In this document: one piece after another, positions 43,554 through 56,710 of the stretch
Numbering within the stretch: position 1 is the first letter of the stretch
Layout: each line of letters opens with the position of its first letter
NCBI GenBank assembly: GCA_032629725.1
Contig: JAFEVB010000002.1
Location: 2,790,001 to 2,854,000, forward strand
DNA length: 64,000 bases
From: Gremmenia infestans
Lineage: Eukaryota > Ascomycota > Leotiomycetes > Helotiales > Hamatocanthoscyphaceae
Reading direction: 5' to 3'
The notes under the pieces: model-generated
Database searches by the model: none
The model's input: the letters and a program-made list of their open reading frames with translations, nothing else
Told to the model about the DNA's origin: nothing
Position numbers and translations under genes: made by a program

Positions 43554-46144
43554 AATGATGATGGCGTTGTTGATTTAATCTGATGCTCCTCCCTAAATAA
43601 ACAAGTCTGAGATATCCGGGCGGTGATTCACGGAATCGTAACAGCAGAAAGGGAGTGAAACGCGTATTGGGAGCGCTCTCAATATGCAGTGTCGAGCTTC
43701 GGATTAACGAACGAATCTTCTCGAGAGGCTCGAATACGGTGACAGCGTCGTAATAGCTTTGGGCTGTGGTGGAGTTTGGCCTGGGCACTGCCGAGTTGAG
43801 GCTGGCTCTGGCTTGAGAGGCTTCGTGATTTGGTTTGGGTCTATTTTCAGGTACAGGTTTCAGCCGAGATTTACGTGTCGAGTCGTGACAGACAACGTAA
43901 AATGAATCACAAAAATAAAATCAACCAGGAACAATATACAGCATCAATAATAACAGATCTTGGTTTCTCGAGGCTCTGCTGTCTTAGCCTTATTGTTTAC
44001 AAATTAGTTTTAATCCTTCAGGACCTTGATGCACGGTCACGGTACTTGGAGTTGGTGGGTGAGAAATTAGGCTGTGCTCTGCCAAGCTCCGGGGGGGGGA
44101 GGGCTGGTGGATCTTCAGTGGATCGACTTGCATGTTTTTTTCACTCCCGCCCCCTGTCCAGTTGGTTGTAATACGTCAGCCCTGAGCCCCCAGCAGTGTT
44201 AGCCAACCCCTTTTATTGTCTCCGGTAGCTCTATAGTCACCAACCAATCACTATTGTTGTCTCACAGAATGTATCATGCACTATCACCATCTCCCACCGG
44301 TTTAACGTAAGTTATAGCTCATATGAAAATGAAAATGAAAACATGGCGCAGGAGCCATACTAATAATCATCATACTTCCGGGCCTTACTCTTAAGAGTAT
44401 ATAAAGGTAGTACGTCAAATCTTAGCCAAGTAAAACCCCGCCATACCTTACCTGTGTCTCCTAACTGGCGCTCTCCCATCCGACACGGCAGTAGACTCAA
44501 ATCATAATCCGCTATACAGCAAGAAGAGGTGACAGATAGGCTGTACGGGAACGTCGACAATAAAATGAATGTCCATCAAAGACTCTAGACAGAGCTAGAG
44601 GGGAAAAGTTGAAAGCAGAGTGACATGCGTCGAATTTAAATGACCAAACCAATACCATAAAATATTCCTTAAGGTCTGGTCAGCAGGTCTATTATGCTGG
44701 ATGCTTTTGGGGCGGAACGAGCCAAAGGATTGACGATAGGAGAGTGGCGGCCAAAAAGAATTGCAAAACAATATGCAAAAAGTTGGTAAAATAGCAAAAA
44801 AAACAAAAATTCAAAAAAACCGATACGCGTATCATTTGTACAATTATAGAAGCGTCATGACCGGTAAAGCGAACATTTCATGTATAGTATTTCGGTATAT
44901 CTCTTAACTACTTATTCAGCAGGGCCGTATAATACTATATCCACGTATCATAAAGACTCTTAGTTGTACATCAACTACCAGGTAAAAACCCACTCGACCC
45001 CCGCGTCCAGATGGAACGGTTTTTTTGTTGAGGTAAAAGTGCTTATTTTAATATATACTGTATTGAATTTAAACACCAAGGCTCAAGTGACTAACACCGA
45101 CTCACCATCAAACATGCTTGCCAATTGGTAGTCTCTCCAATGTAATTATATCACTTGACATCACAGTCTAGTATTTGTTTCTAGTATACAGCCAAAGATA
45201 CCTGGTATTAGCTCACGTACTAAGCAGAGGCACAAAAAACATGGTGTCTGCGAAGAGGAGACCGAAGAGCAAGAGCACATGTTCAATTTGAATTTCTCGC
45301 CGGTCGTTGTGAAATAAGCAGAGAAAGTGTCTTCATAGTGGCAACACAGGTAATACGCTAACTATAGTTGATATATGAATGAAGAAGGGTTGCTGTTATT
45401 GATGAGTAGGCCATAAAGGAACCTGAGGTTTAATGAAACACTGATATTTCTTTAAGCCTCACAGCGAGTTGTCGAAGCGCCGTAGGTGTATTGAGAATCT
45501 GACTCTCTCAAAAAGCTTTCTTGAGAATACGTCGCGCTTGAAAGTAGAGATATCGCAAAGGGAAATGGTTTCGAGAGAGAAAACAGGTAAGCTCATGTAG
45601 ACACTTTTAACTCGCGCTTTATCGATTTCATCTAATTATCACGAGAAGAAAGCAATAAACACTCGCGGTCTCTCCTATTAGTCCAACTTTAACTAAATCT
45701 CATGCACACTGATTTCGGTCAGTGTTATACTTCTTGACTATGCAAGTATAAACTTTAAGTTGATTGTATGTTCTTTGATGGAGAAGATTCGGCGCGCATA
45801 GAATCGTGGTGTGAAGTGGAGCTCCCAGCTTGTTATTCTGCTTCGGGAAATGAGAGGCAGTTAACTTGCGGCGATGAGTTGACACAGTAATGTTTGCAAT
45901 GCATTCATTTGCTATGAAGCGAAAGAGAAAGTTGCGGTTGCATGCTGGGAGATATTAAAATTACCTTTGCTTATATAAGCATGCATCATGTGATCCCATC
46001 CCCTGTAATTAATCGCGTATCGCGTCCTCGCGTCATTAACGCGAGACCCTTCAAACCCGCTTCGCCAGACCTACGAGTGTTTAGAACATTCAGAATTGGT
46101 TAAAAGTCTCCCAACTTTGCAACTCAAGCTGCCTGATAACCACC
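43554..46144. other. 2.6-kb divergent intergenic region (rhomboid / Pol delta)
   Basis: This is the longest gene-free interval. Contents seen: a run of nine G (about 44090), an (AAAATG)3-like repeat near 44325, a 12-bp palindrome GATACGCGTATC near 44822, and the Pol delta promoter at the right end with GCTTATATAAGC (45969-45980) and the TCGCGT cluster. Open frames here are short and lack domains. An unannotated non-coding transcript is possible but not supported by anything I can see. Confidence 0.45.
46013..46044. promoter_or_regulatory. Cluster of four TCGCGT/ACGCGA sites before the Pol delta gene
   Basis: TCGCGT at 46013-46018, 46020-46025 and 46028-46033, and its complement ACGCGA at 46039-46044, fall within 32 bp, 101-132 bp before the start codon. 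The CGCG core is the MCB-type element bound by Mbp1/Swi4-Swi6-like complexes that drive S-phase genes in fungi. Four copies in 32 bp is far above chance; binding is inferred. Confidence 0.6.
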
Positions 46145-49100
46145 ATGGCGCCCTCCCAACTTCCCCAGAAACGAATTCTAGGTGAAGCCACAAATACACG
46201 ACGCAACATCCCTGGGACACCCGCATCCGCCAAAAAGAGGAAACTTGAACCCGTCTCTTCCCCAGCCGTTAGATTCAAGAGCTCTCAGAATGGGCCAAAG
46301 GGCAAACCGGGCTCGAGCCAGCCCAGTCACTTCGAATCCGAAGTGCTGGAAAAGATGACACAGGACATGGCTGGCCTGAAGAAAAACAATTCGGAAAAGG
46401 ATCAGCAATGGGCACGACCTAGTCTGGCGAATTTCAACCCCAATGTAGACAAGCTATGCTTCCAGCAAATTGAAGCAGAGGAGGGCACACTACATGGAAG
46501 AGCTGCTGTCAAATTGTTCGGTGTTACAGAGGTAGGTCGTGCTTCTAGTGACGTTGCCACAATACTAACATGATTTTGTAGACCGGCCATTCTGCAATGC
46601 TCCACGTCACAGACTTTCTTCACTACCTCTACATCCCAGCCCCGATATCATTCAGTCCTCATGACTGTGACGGTTTCAAGATCTACCTCGAGTCACAAGT
46701 GGCGCAACATCAGCCTGCAATCCACTCCATCCGGATAGTTCTTCGAGAGAATCTCTACCATTTCAGCGGAAACCAACAAAACCCATATATAAAAATAACT
46801 GTAACGGACCCAAAATTCATAAGTAAGGTCCGTGGGACGATTGAGGAGGGCAGAGCCAATTGGAAAGGGATGTGGCAGGTCGACCTAAAGGGTCGTGTTG
46901 AAACTTTCGACATGATCCAATATGTTCTTCGGGTCATGATCGATTGCAAGGTAACTCTCCTCAGCAACATAATTCTGTGGATTTAGCTAATCTCGAAAGA
47001 TATTCGGCATGTCATGGGTTGAAGTTCCCCCAAAACAATACAAAATGATTGATCCGCACCTTCGACACTCGAATTGCCAAATCGAAGCCGAGGTCTCATA
47101 CCGTGATCTAATAGCGCATAAGCCTGAGGGAGAATGGGCCAAGATGGCACCCCTTCGAATACTTTCCTTCGACATAGAGTGCGCTGGCCGTAAAGGAGTT
47201 TTCCCCGAACCTAATCAAGACCCAGTCATCCAGATCGCGAACATCGTGACGAGATACGGAGAAAAGAAGCCATTTGTACGCAATGTTTTCTGTCTTGACA
47301 CAACAAGTACAATCGTCAACACGCAGGTTTTCGAGTTTGAGCGCGAAGAAAACATGCTCATGAAATGGAGAGATTTCATGGAAGAAGTAGATCCGGATAT
47401 CATAATTGGTTACAATATCTGCAATTTCGACTTTCCGTATCTACTCGACAGGGCAAAACATCTCAAGCAAAAGCAGTTTGATATTTGGACTCGCCTGCCC
47501 AATGTTAGATCTGTATCCAAAGAGACGAATCTCAGCAGCAAGCAGATGGGTAATCGGGATACCAAGGCAACGAATACGAATGGTCGGTTGCAGTTGGATC
47601 TGCTGCAACTAGTCCAACGAGATCACCAGTTGCGAAGTTATACCCTCAATTCTGTTTGTGCACAATTTCTTGGTGAGCAGAAGGAAGATGTGCACCACAC
47701 TATGATTACTGAGCTTTTCAACGGAACTCCAGAGTCTCGGCGAAGATTGGCAGTTTACTGTTTGAAAGACGCCTACCTGCCTCAACGATTGATGGACAAA
47801 CTGTCTTGCCTCGAAAACTATACGGAAATGGCAAGAGTCACAGGTGTCCCGTTCAATTATCTTCTCGCTCGTGGTCAACAAGTCAAGTTCGTTAGCCAAC
47901 TGTTCCGAAAAGCGCTTGAGCAGAAGTTGGTCATTCCAAATCTAAGAACAGACCCTTCCGACGAACAGTACGAAGGTGCTACGGTCATTGAACCTACGAG
48001 AGGATACTACGATGTTCCCATTGCTACACTCGATTTCGCTTCTCTATACCCTAGTATCATCCAAGCTCATAATCTATGCTACACAACCCTTCTTAAGAAA
48101 CAAACAATCAACGCTTTGAATTTGGTGAAGGATGAAGATTACATCGTCACGCCAAACGGAGACATGTTCTGTACTGTTAAGCAACGCAAAGGTCTTCTGT
48201 CGCAAATTCTTGATGAATTGCTCACTGCTAGAAAGCAGGCTAAGCGGGAACTTGCAAAGGAGACTGATCCATTTAAAAAAGCCGTGCTGAATGGTCGACA
48301 ACTCGCATTGAAGGTCAGCGCCAATAGTGTCTACGGTCTAACTGGTGCGACCGTGGGAAAGCTTCCCTGCTTACCCATCGCCAGTAGTACCACAAGTTAT
48401 GGTCGACAGATGATTGAGAAGACTAAAGAGGAAGTCCAAGCGAAGTACACGATTGCAAATGGCTATTCCCATGATGCACAGGTCATCTATGGTGATACTG
48501 ATTCTGTCATGGTAAAGTTTGGTGTCAAAGATCTGACAGAAGCTATGAAATTGGGTGAAGAAGCGGCGGCATATGTATCCTCGAAATTCATCAAACCTAT
48601 CAAGCTGGAATTCGAAAAGGTCTATTTCCCGTACCTTCTGATTAACAAGAAGCGATACGCTGGACTGTATTGGACAAACCCTGATAAGTACGACAGAATG
48701 GACACTAAAGGTATTGAAACAGTTCGAAGAGACAATTGTCGGTTGGTGCAGAACGTCATTGAGACTGTTCTGAGGATGATATTGATGGATCGAGATGTGC
48801 AAGGTGCTCAAGAGTAAGCTTTACCCCATCTTTCAACGAAACACATTAACATTGCATAGCTATGTCAAAGACACCATCTCGGACCTTCTTCAGAACAAGA
48901 TCGATATGTCCAAATTGGTCATCACTAAGGCTCTCGCCAAGGCAGATTACACCGCGAAGCAAGCCCATGTTGAGCTTGCGGAAAGAATGAGGAAGCGTGA
49001 TGCCGGCTCGGCGCCAACTCTCGGCGATCGAGTAGCATATGTGATCATCAAAGGTTCTGCAGGCGCCAAGAACTTCGAACGTTCGGAAGATCCAATTTTC

Positions 49101-49598
49101 GTCCTTGAAAACAATATACCCATAGACACGAAATATTACCTCGACAATCAACTCTCGAAACCCTTGGGCAGAATCTTCGAGCCCATTCTCGGCGAGACAA
49201 AAGCCAACTCGCTGTTAGCTGGTGACCATACGCGTTCCATATCTGTCGCCGCCCCCAGTATCGGTGGCCTGATGAAGTTCACGAAGAAGACCTTCACCTG
49301 CATGGGCTGCAAAAAGCCTCTCGTAGGCAAAGACGAGACTGGTGGAGCCGTATGCTCGAACTGCGCTCCTCGAATTGGTGAGCTGTATACCAAAACCTTG
49401 AATAAAGTCTCGGATCTGGAAGTCAGATTCAGCAGGCTGTGGACGCAGTGTCAAAGGTGTCAGGGCAGTATGCATTGTGAAGTTATCTGTAGCAGTAAGG
49501 ACTGTCCGATTTTCTATATGCGGATGAAGGCAAAGAAAGATGTGGAAGATGCGGGGAAAGAGTTAGTGAGGTTTGATAGAGATGCCGCTGCTTGGTAA
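46145..49598 (+). CDS. POL3: DNA polymerase delta catalytic subunit
   Basis: Family B replicative polymerase with 3'-5' proofreading, the lagging-strand enzyme in the nucleus. Exons read as 46145-46531, 46582-46950, 47000-48813 and 48860-49598 (introns 50, 49 and 46 nt), giving 1102 residues. Exonuclease motifs are intact: Exo I FDIECAGRKG (about residue 308), Exo II GYNICNFDFPYL and Exo III YCLKDAYLP. Polymerase motifs are DFASLYPSIIQAHNLCYTT (motif A), KVSANSVYGLTGA (motif B) and YGDTDSVMVKF (motif C, about 748). The C-terminus has both Cys clusters: CMGCKKP...CSNC (zinc) and CQRC...CSSKDC (iron-sulfur). The N-terminus carries a basic KKRK nuclear signal. All key residues are present and the length is normal. 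The promoter has a strong TCGCGT cluster. Confidence 0.97.
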
Positions 49599-51937
49599 TT
49601 ATGAATATATGACTTGGGACGGTGTTTTGGCGAAAGGAGCGGGCATGGAACGATTTTGCTGAACATGAAAGGGAGCTTGTTGGAAGATCATTGAACCGAA
49701 TATATGTTGCCTCTGCTCGTCTTCGCAGTCAGTAATAAGTGTCTGTGCCAAGTCGATAATATTCTAGCCTCTATAATATTTTCAGGCTCACCCACAGGGC
49801 TTTAGTGCCACGCTAGTACAGCCTGCATATAAGGCCTGCGAGGTGCGGGCTGATTAAAGCAACTTAATGTTAAAAGCGAATAGTAAGGTGGGGGGGCAAA
49901 GAGGTCGGTGTAAGCGACATCAAGGGAGGGGGCTGGCTGTCAAGGCTATTATTAATGCATACCTAAATAAATGGCTTCGAGCGATGAGAGGTAGGTATAG
50001 TTGGCTTAGATCAACTTTATCTATGAGTGATGGATCTTGATAGAAGTCCTCTGGAGATAAAGACTTCAGACTCGTTAGATAGGTAGAGATAGCCTGTTTG
50101 AGTTCTGTGTTTGGCTTGTAGATGCAAAAGAAGATCCTGAACCCATCAACACCCTCAATATTTAAGTTTAATACAACACCGTTGAAAAGTTGGATTGAAC
50201 TATCAGTGGTATCTCAATGTTATATGAAAATGTCTAATTCTCGTGCATAGTCTTATTCTAAATATAATGTAGGTTGGGCGCCCAATCGCCGCTGCCGGTT
50301 AAAGCTTCCCAAAAGAGAACTTATATTCAACCACCCTCAGTTGTTCTACAACGATTCCAATTTTGCACTGTCACCCAAATACAAGATCCCAAAGACAAAG
50401 TTCTCTGCCACTGCAAAGGCAACTCTAGACAAGGAGTCAGTACCCCATTGAGTATGCCTCTTTCGTATTGCCAAGTCATTGAACAAAATTGCTAATATCA
50501 CTTATAGGTAACTTCCGCTGATTGGATCTCAAAAGACACCCCGCGAGGTCAGCTATACCGATAACCACCTGCCAACCCCCACACAAGAGCACCCAATCCA
50601 ACGATACCTAGCACACCATGTTGCCACTCCTCGATATCGCCGCAATCATCTTCAACATTATCGTCCTCATGAACACTTATATCTTCCTCTTCCCAAAGGT
50701 CTCCTTATTGTTGGTCTTGTCGTTCTATACCGCAATTGGTAAATTCGGAATTGCCAGAAGACTTATGGCACCCATTTTTGAAGGTTGATGCCCGGCTTAC
50801 TTGCTGGATGTCATATTTTGGGATGGGGGGAGGGTGGAGGGAAGGGGAGGGGGAGGGAGTAAGCAAGGAGCTGTTGATGAGGATGCGTCTCAGGTAGAGA
50901 GATATGATAATGGCTGATGGAAGATTATACCTTCTTTTGATTGTGTTCGGACTTGCTTCGCGTGAATAAACCGCTCTATCACTTCAAGGATGCAGGTGTT
51001 CTCTATGTTTGACCAGGCTAAAGAAAAGGCCTGATGTTGTCTAATTCTCTAAGAAAAGAAATGTTTTTTTGGTGTCCTATATATTTGAGATTTTAAGATG
51101 GTGAATATAGATGATTGGAAGGAAGGAGACAAGATCGATTTGTGCTCCTTCTAGACTTTTCAAAAATACAGTATACAATTTGCTTAACATCGGCCGTGAC
51201 GTGGTCCGTCTTCTATACAACAAAACAGTGTTTCGTTTGTCACATATTCTCCCCCCTATCAAAATTTCTCAACACCAGCGATCCTCGCAAAATTTACTTT
51301 CAAAATCCAAAAATCTTCTCTTAACCAATAAAGCCAGCACCTCATTGTCAACACCTACATATCTAGGTTAGGTACCCACCACCCATACCCAATTCACCAT
51401 TCACCATTCACCATTCTCCTCCCCCAACCGCCCATCGCCATCCCTTTCGCACAAATCCAACCCCAATCTTTGTTGCACATCGCACCTCGAACGGTCGTCG
51501 AAATAAGGGTTCCAAATGCTCAGATGAAGTTATATCGCCCCCGTTCCGCGATTGTAAGATTATATTGCTGGATGGGGAAAGGTCGCAAGGTGGCTGCTAG
51601 GGATTTGTATCAAAAATCTGATTGCAATATACCTATGTATCTGGGAAGAGATGTTGTGGATGATGAGATGAGAATCTCATACAACTACAATCCCGTTTGC
51701 CTGTCAAATTCAGTAGCTAAACGCTAATTGAAGAAATCAAGAAAGGCCGGTGAACCTTCCTTGTTTGCGTAAGTGAATGCAACTTTCTCATATATTTTTA
51801 GCATTGCTCTAACGTGCGCTGGATTTTCCATTCACTCAATCTTCTTCACCTCTTCGCCTTTCAAAGCTCCTTTTCAACCTCAAGTGCAAAGATAAACAAC
51901 CACAAGCTTGCTTCATTCTGACACGACGCAACGAACA
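49599..51937. other. Intergenic with one candidate micro-gene
   Basis: This is 2.3 kb between Pol delta and the second BTB-like gene. Apart from the 56-codon frame listed separately I see only short domain-less frames, a G-rich purine tract near 50822-50860 and an ATTCACC triple repeat near 51395. The frame at 51470-51727 lacks any recognisable feature. Confidence 0.4.
50618..50788 (+). CDS. Candidate 56-residue hydrophobic micropeptide
   Basis: A complete frame of 56 codons with a good start context (CACACCATG). The product is almost entirely hydrophobic, with two likely membrane helices (LLDIAAIIFNIIVLMNTYIF and VSLLLVLSFYTAIG) and a basic/polar end (KFGIARRLMAPIFEG). It lies downstream of a 300-bp leader-like C/A-rich stretch. 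No family recognised. It could equally be a chance frame; conservation in relatives would settle it. Confidence 0.3.
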   Translation: MLPLLDIAAIIFNIIVLMNTYIFLFPKVSLLLVLSFYTAIGKFGIARRLMAPIFEG

Positions 51938-53201
51938 ATGGCTACCTTCCAGGTAAGCCCGCCCCCTACCACTCCATCAAACCTTCTAACATCCCACAGA
52001 CCCAATCGTTCGAAGAGATCGATCCCGCCGGCGATCTCATCCTCAACATCGTCGAATACGACTACGCAGCATACGACGCCAACGGTGGACACCCACCACT
52101 CCGCACAGCATGCTTCAAAGTCTCCCGCCAAACCCTGCTCGACGTCGCCGGCAACGATTACTGGAAGCGTCTTTTGAACGGCAGTTTCCAAGAAGCAAAC
52201 AGCAACGAGATCATTCTCAAAGACGACAGCGTTGCAAGCATGGAGCTCTGGCTGCGTGTATTCCACGGCACCCTGGTTGAAGACTCGTATCTCATTCCCG
52301 TCGAGCAGATCTGGCACGCGATCGAGTTGAGCCGCAAGTATCTGTTCCATCTGGAGAAGCTGAATGCCTGGTTCGAGACGTATTGGACGAAGTTGGACAA
52401 GAAAAGTCTCGAGACGGATGATTTGAGGGCGCTGTTGTTTCCGTGTCAGGCGCTCGAACATGCTAGCGCTTTTGCGTATGTTACGAAGCGACTGGCTAAC
52501 GAGGTGGCGATTCACATCGAGGAGCTCAATCCCACACGATTTCGTCATCTTCGTTGTGAAGGACGGGTTATCCGTAAGTATTCTTTTTTCCTTTTCCCAG
52601 TGCCGGGAAATTGCCAGCTTCATGAACATCAGCAATTGACTTGTGGGTTACAGAACAACTGAATGCAGTACGCGGCAGCATGAGAGGCAAGATCATCGCC
52701 GGTCTCTTCGAACCACTCAACGATTTCTGCCGTCTCAAATGCGATGTGCACGAAAAGTGCATTGCAGCGTATCTCGAAGGCGTCAAGAGAACGGAAATCT
52801 GGCCACTCCAACACCAGCACCACAAGTCGAACAAGGACGTGACTGACAGCGCCGGCTTTCTCAACTGGAAATGCTCGATTCCAAAAGGCGCATGCTATCT
52901 CTGCCAAAAGCAGCTTAGCGGAGCGAATATCAGGAAGACGAGGAATGACCTTATGGGTTACTGGGAGGGTTTGTGTCTCGACTGCATGGATATCTCTAAA
53001 CCTAAGACGGAAGACTCTGACACTGATTATTGGCTGCACAATCGTTTGGGCATTTGGGGTTCGAGATGTAGGTTGAGCCATAAGCGAAACACCTGGTATT
53101 TCTCCTTTATGGGCCGTCCGGAGATCATGACAAAATCTCAGCAGGAGCAACAGGCAAGAAAGAAGGCTGAGCGATATGATTCTGATCAAGACACTGAATA
53201 G
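51938..53201 (+). CDS. BTB/POZ-like domain protein (second)
   Basis: Probable adaptor protein; partner unknown. Exons read as 51938-51952, 52000-52573 and 52654-53201 (introns 47 and 80 nt), giving 378 residues. The 15-nt first exon (MATFQ) is typical of this fungal group. The BTB-like domain covers about 8-110, opening FEEIDPAGDLILNIVEY and including FKVSRQTLLDVAGNDYWKRLL and LWLRVFHG. A helical region follows (IWHAIELSRKYLFHLEKLNAWF). The C-terminal half has several Cys (CDVHEKCIAAY, CYLCQK, CLDCMD) that could bind zinc. The last residues are acidic. The architecture differs from the BTB protein at 15.6 kb. Confidence 0.75.
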
Positions 53202-53705
53202 AGCTGAAAAGAGACAACAGCTTCATGCATTACACATCAGCTTTCGAGATAGCACCGCAAGACTTAGGAGAGATCGCGAATAGGCTGGAGTTACTCCTTG
53301 TAAGACAGACACAATAGAACTCCCTTCTTATATGAGACTTGACCTGTAGCCTTCGAGATCCTGGTTTCATGGTGGAAACATGTCGAAATTTCAAACTTAG
53401 CTCGCATCTACCAATGAAGACTTCTTCTGACGGAACACTTCTCTGATATCTTCCTGTCTATGAACTAAGATGGCGCTGATGTGCGTCCCTAAAATATTTC
53501 TGTCCTATTGATGTTCTTTAACAGCTTACTTAACAAATTGGATCTAAATGAGCAATAGATACAAAGCAACAGACAAAATATGCACTTCTAGTACGGCATG
53601 CCAATACAAATCAAAGATATCATGGTGTAATCCGACATATCCAAGCATGGGTATCACAATCATACATCTACAACTGAAAATCAATAACAACACCCTGACC
53701 TACAT
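53202..53705. other. Convergent 3' intergenic region
   Basis: This is 504 bp between the ends of convergent genes. I see no gene or repeat. Confidence 0.4.
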
Positions 53706-55512
53706 TTACCTCGTAGCAGGCAGCTGCACCTGAACGGCAGGGACATGCTGTTCAGCATTATCCACCGGCGCCGCGTCGTCTCTGGTGACCGGATCCAGCT
53801 GGCCCACAATTTTCTCCCGCTGTTCAACAGCATTCCATTTTCGATTATCTTTCTGTGCTTCCTGCTCCGCCAAGTTAAGCCATTCGTCCCACTGCGGCGT
53901 TGTCGGCGCAGCACCGCTCTTCTTAACCCAGTCAATTCTCTTCGTCTCTCTGATAGCATACCACATCGTCCGAGTGAAGCTGGCTTTGCCCTCAAAAGTA
54001 TCGGCTGAATCTATGTGTGCATTATTCGCATCCTCAAGCGTAATATTCTTGACCTCGTAGGCAGATAAGTCCCAAAATCTGTCTTTCTTCAAGAAAGATG
54101 TTACCCAAAAGGCACCATTGAGCACTATATAGCTTACACCAATAGCGGCCTGCATGGTAAAGTTACAGTTGCCAAGGAGGACCACAGAAACCATTAGTAG
54201 AAAGGTTCCCAAACCAACGAGGAAACGGTAAACCTGAGTCGATACTTTGTAATTGCACTCCTCGGTTCCCGTATAAAGCTCTCGGGCCACATTTTCGTTG
54301 CACTTCACCAATATGAATGCTCCTTCCCTGGTCCGAATGACCACATCACCCGGGGGAACTATAGCCTTGAAGATCCGTTTTGTCAAAACAGGAGACCACC
54401 AAGACGCGTACCCAACGATGGAAGATGCTAATGAGATGGTACCTAGTGCCAAAACAGCTGTGCCATCAGGTATCAGGAAAGCCCATATGAGAAGTCCAAC
54501 TGTCAACAAGCAAGACATAACAGAGAGGACGCTGAGAGGAGAATATGTTCGTGTTGGTATATGAGGCCGGGGTGTGGTGCTGAAGGTTTGCTCGAGCTTC
54601 TTGAAAGTAGATCGCCGCTTAGGGAGAGGGCCTTTTTCTGGACGTCAAGAACTCAGAGTCAGCATTATCAGATACGGTGGGGTTTGGGGGTGGGTACAAT
54701 ATTCCACGTGGGTTGAAGCAATACTTCAGGGGTAATTGACTTTGAAACCCACTCCTAAGATATTCGAAGTAGAAAATATTTATCCCAGAAGATCACTTAC
54801 CCAAATCACCCAGTTTAATACTGGTCGAAGCTGAGTTTTTTTTCAAGGGATTTTTATTGGCGGCAGATGGGGAAGAATCATCGCGTGCTTTCTCCTTATG
54901 AGTGATCTTGAAGACCACAAACGACAATGGGGGTTGTTGATCGATCGGATGAATGATATTCGGGAAATAATTAAGCGTGGGGACCTGCAGGTTCACGGTA
55001 TTAGTATTGCCTGAAAAAGAAGGGTTTTGGAGATCGGGAGTGGTTTTAATGTCCCAGAAGGCTCGAGACATTTTGTTTTCTCGAACGTGTCCGAATAAGG
55101 AAACATAATGCTCGGAAAACACGCATACCGTTGTCCCGTTGTGCACGCCTACGACTTGTGAAGGAAGCTGGGGCATTCGAGTGGGTCGACTAGGCTTCAG
55201 AAGGGCTTGGGGCGCGGGAATGATTCGAGGCAGAATGCAGGTCCATGAAGAGGTTAGGCTAGATGTTGAATTTCTATCAGCAAAGTCCACCGAAAAGAAC
55301 TACAAGGCTTTGGGAAACCTACGCCTGGGAGTGTGCCTAAACATCTTGTTAGTATTGTTTTGGTATGCTAGGTTGGGATACTGCTCTGCAGGGATTGAAA
55401 TATTGTTATTTACCTCCATCGACGACTCCCCAATCACTGCCAAAAGGGAAACAATGTCCAGTCTCCATCCTTTGCCATTATCTGTGCCCACGGGAAACCA
55501 GTTTGAGGCCAT
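53706..55512 (-). CDS. Multi-pass membrane protein of unknown function
   Basis: Not recognised as a characterised family. Exons read as 55414-55512, 54801-55299 and 53706-54637 (introns 114 and 163 nt), giving 509 residues; all phases agree. The N-terminus (MASNWFPVGTDNGKGWRLDIVSLLAVIGESSME) is followed by a polar segment of about 160 residues and a basic region (EKGPLPKRRSTFKKLEQTF). The hydrophobic part starts in the third exon, with helices LSVLSVMSCLLTVGLLIWAFL, VLALGTISLASSIVGYASWW, YRFLVGLGTFLLMVSVVLLG and MQAAIGVSYIVLNGAFWVTSF. The C-terminal 110 residues are cytosolic-type and charged. Layout suggests a fungal-specific plasma-membrane or endomembrane protein. The first junction is inferred from frame because the direct read-through contains stops. 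Confidence 0.65.
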
Positions 55513-56710
55513 ATTGACGCTTCGCAGAAGGTAGGCTCTGTCGTTGGATCTTCAGCCTTGCGGCCAAGAGCGATAGAGCAGTCGACCAGGCAAGAATCGG
55601 CTCGACCTCCGTCTAGCGCCTTGCAAAGATGAAAGGCACAAGAGACAGTAATGGGCGAGGTCCGAATGTGCAGGGTTTGCAGAGAGGTTCGACTCCTCAG
55701 GATGCCTTGGTATATCGTTGATCTATGAGGTAGTGATGATTGGTAAGGCTACCAAATACGCCGGAGAGAAATGGACTTATATACCAAGAGACAGAACCTA
55801 ATCCACGGACCCATATAGGTAGAAAACAGAGGCAAACACAGTCTTATGTCTGAGCTGAGCCTCGCAGAGCGTCGAAGCTTTCATGCCCGCTGGCAGCCGC
55901 AGCACTACAGTAGCAAAGAAGCAATGCCGATCTGCAGTAAGGCTGCGCAGTGACGCAGATGCAATGAGCCGGGAGTTTCCATACCTGCCCAGGTACCGAG
56001 GTACGGAGTATTAACAACGGTTGCAAACCGCTGTCAACTGTAAGCTGGAGCTGGGGGACAGCCGTTTGCTCGCATGGCTGCTTTGCGGCCCCTACAGTAC
56101 CCGTTGGGCCATCAGGGGCCCCCCGCACTGCGGGGAATGATTTGAGTCGCGGGGCTGCCTACAGTACCTTACAGTAGCGTCTTTATATCTATACTTCGTA
56201 TTCCTGGAAAATTCAGTGCAGACAGACCCTTTCAAGATCTCTCGACGGCTACTTAGAAAGAGATAATGGAGGGTAAAAGTAACCTACATTTAATAGCAAA
56301 AATATAGATATAAATATATCATTATAAACAAACCCGCATCCTTAGTATATCTTTCATTCATGTATGTAATGCCCTGTCGGATATTCTAAAAAATCACGGC
56401 TTCTGCTCTAAATTTCTAGCTGAGCCAACATGTAAAACGGGGTATCTTTGAATCTTGATGTTCGTTAAATCCGATGTATCCAAAGTGACTTTCCACCGCC
56501 CACCTACTCACTGTCTCCAAACGCCCCGCGAGCTTTTGCAAGCTTTGCTACTTATCTAGAGCCCGAACTCCAGACTGTACAGTCCAAATCATCCGAATCA
56601 TTGCAATGAAGCTACACCCCGCTCAGAATCAGGCGGCTGAGTTTCGGGGTGGTGGTGACTTGGGCGGTTAGCTTAGCATCCCCGTAGTATTGTACACAGG
56701 CAACTATGTC
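55513..56710. other. Intergenic
   Basis: This is 1.2 kb between two minus-strand genes. It shows several TACAGTA words and a GC-rich stretch (56085-56160) next to an AT-rich one (56270-56340). I see no gene. Confidence 0.4.

Noticed and set aside
51470..51727. 85-codon plus-strand frame
   Set aside because: No hydrophobic, repeat or domain signal and no splice partner; looks like chance.
4410..56175. Recurring TACAGTA/TACTGTA word in spacers
   Set aside because: About a dozen occurrences on either strand in 64 kb is close to what chance predicts for a 7-mer (about eight), so no enrichment can be claimed.
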